Assembly: GCA_030220185.1 (NCBI GenBank)
Contig: JASPKZ010007548.1
Coordinates: 124,001 to 188,000 of the forward strand
Length of the DNA stretch: 64,000 nt
Source: Diploptera punctata
Taxonomy: Eukaryota; Arthropoda; Insecta; Blattodea; Blaberidae
Direction: 5' to 3'
Shown here: in pieces, positions 62,985-64,000 of the stretch
Layout: each line of letters starts with the position of its first letter
Numbering within the stretch: the first letter of the stretch is position 1
Notes under the pieces: generated by a model
Seen by the model: only the letters and a program-made list of their open reading frames with translations
Told to the model about the DNA's origin: nothing
The model's database searches: none
Translations under genes and position numbers: made by a program

Positions 62985-63165
62985 GTCAACCATTGCATGT
63001 TGTAACCTACCTTGAAATTTCTTCCACAGAAGCATTGTGATGTACACAGACCGTGTCCAAAAAATTATCTGCCATTTTTAACTGCAAGGCAGTAAAATTC
63101 AGCGCCAAATGTCTCAGTAAAAATATATTGAAATAATACAACTTCTGTATTGGCAGACTATATAA
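62985..63165. repeat. Dispersed repeat, relative of 18345-18695
   Basis: CAACCATTGCATGTTGTAAC, CTACCTTGAAATTTCTTCCA and AGAAGCATTGTGATGTACAC match 18430-18500. A plus-strand relative of the coding-like part follows at 63185-63382. An inverse copy of the first block is at 63775-63845. The remainder 63385-63770 and 63850-64000 is not recognised. Confidence 0.5.
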
Positions 63166-64000
63166 TCCTAACTACCCGTCGTCCGTGCTGCTCGCGCCTC
63201 ACTTTACTTCCCTGTTAACTCATGCAGGGATGTGCATCTGCTCCTTACCATGTGTTGTCATTGTTGGATTCTGGCTTCAATTTCTCTACCTAGGTGTTAA
63301 AAAAGGCAGATCATTTTTTGGCTTGGTTCATCACAACACTTCTACCATGAGACTTGAAAGTAAAAATATTGATGTATCCTGAAGATGTTACTGGTGTCTC
63401 ACAGGGTAAGATATCTGATGGGGCTGCCATCTACGACTCGATATCAAGCCGTCTGCTGTATTAACCCCAACAGAAGGGGTACCTCTTCCGCTCTGCTGAC
63501 CGTTGAGGATTTTCTCCTTGTTACTCCAGAGATGGGTCTCCACATTTGTCCCCTGAAGAATAGGTGTTGAGGTCTTCACCTGTATCCATGGGCAGGGGCT
63601 CTTGTTATACTCCGAGAGACTGGGTCCTTGACAGAACTTTGTCACTAGTAATTAGTGGTTACCTCCACGACGAGAACGCGCCCGTCAAGAGTTACCCAAC
63701 TGAATATAGTTACAGCATTTGCCCCCTATAGGCACTGGACCAGGTTAATAGTCTTGTATATTTCCATGGCTAAAGGCCACAACACTTCTCTGGGAGAAAT
63801 TTCAAGGTAGGTTTTGGCATGCAATGGTTGACAGTTTTCTCGTAAGCATAAATCATGTGAGTGCTTGATAAACATGCACAACAGAGAGAATACACGTCGA
63901 AACAAATATGTGTAAAATATTCACTATATGCCAAATTTCTCCATGTTTGTGTACTGCTACAAGAAACTATACTAATTCTGAGCTACATTCCAGTTGTACT

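Overview
The window looks like a piece of a large, repeat-rich insect nuclear genome. A cockroach- or termite-like (polyneopteran) source is my inference; nothing in the window proves the species. The supports are AT-rich sequence, very sparse coding, splice-site-bearing exon fragments, many tRNA-derived SINEs, non-LTR retrotransposon debris with RT and RLRWAGHVARMG-like C-terminal motifs, Penelope-like elements (PLEs), piggyBac/TTAA elements, Tigger and mariner remnants. There are no bacterial-style operons, no rRNA genes and no CRISPR arrays.

Layout. 0-6 kb: LINE fragments and a 0.5-kb dispersed repeat present in several copies. 6.28-7.85 kb: the only long intact gene, an intronless 522-codon Ro60/TROVE-family ORF whose vWA-like metal site is degenerate. 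8-15 kb: a fold-back element, a TTAA MITE and a 3.1-kb TTAA element that split an older PLE. 15-19.3 kb: fold-backs and about 160-bp tandem repeats. 19.3-28 kb: LINEs, SINEs, a Tigger element, and an RTE-type LINE hit first by a SINE or a piggyBac-like element (both with target duplications). 28.8-31.2 kb: a large inverted repeat. 31-41 kb: fold-backs, Tigger, mariner and SINEs. 41.5-51 kb: a dense PLE zone. 51-56.5 kb: one possible exon, SINEs and nested PLE ends. 57.4-62.8 kb: three exon-like blocks on the minus strand of an unidentified host gene, with introns filled by PLE, LINE and mariner-like sequence.

Most interesting signal. At least nine short PLE-type insertions, most of them inverted or fold-back copies of one 3' end, are flanked by 12-15-bp target duplications, mostly exactly 13 bp. 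Several carry motifs with the order and core of type I hammerhead ribozymes: CTGANGA, stem II, GAAA, then a fully self-complementary stem III such as ACCGGT or ACAGCTGT ending in UH. PLE-encoded hammerheads are known; what stands out here is their abundance in fold-back copies, and a 217-bp palindrome made of two inverted 5'-truncated tRNA-like sequences that sits inside a PLE with the same kind of 13-bp target duplication. Several other tRNA-like cloverleaves abut PLE ends. This suggests, as inference, that the PLE machinery here also mobilises tRNA-like RNAs.

The genes do not form a pathway: Ro60 is a lone RNA-binding protein gene and the minus-strand multi-exon gene is unrecognised. All homology statements come from reading the sequence by eye; no database search was run.
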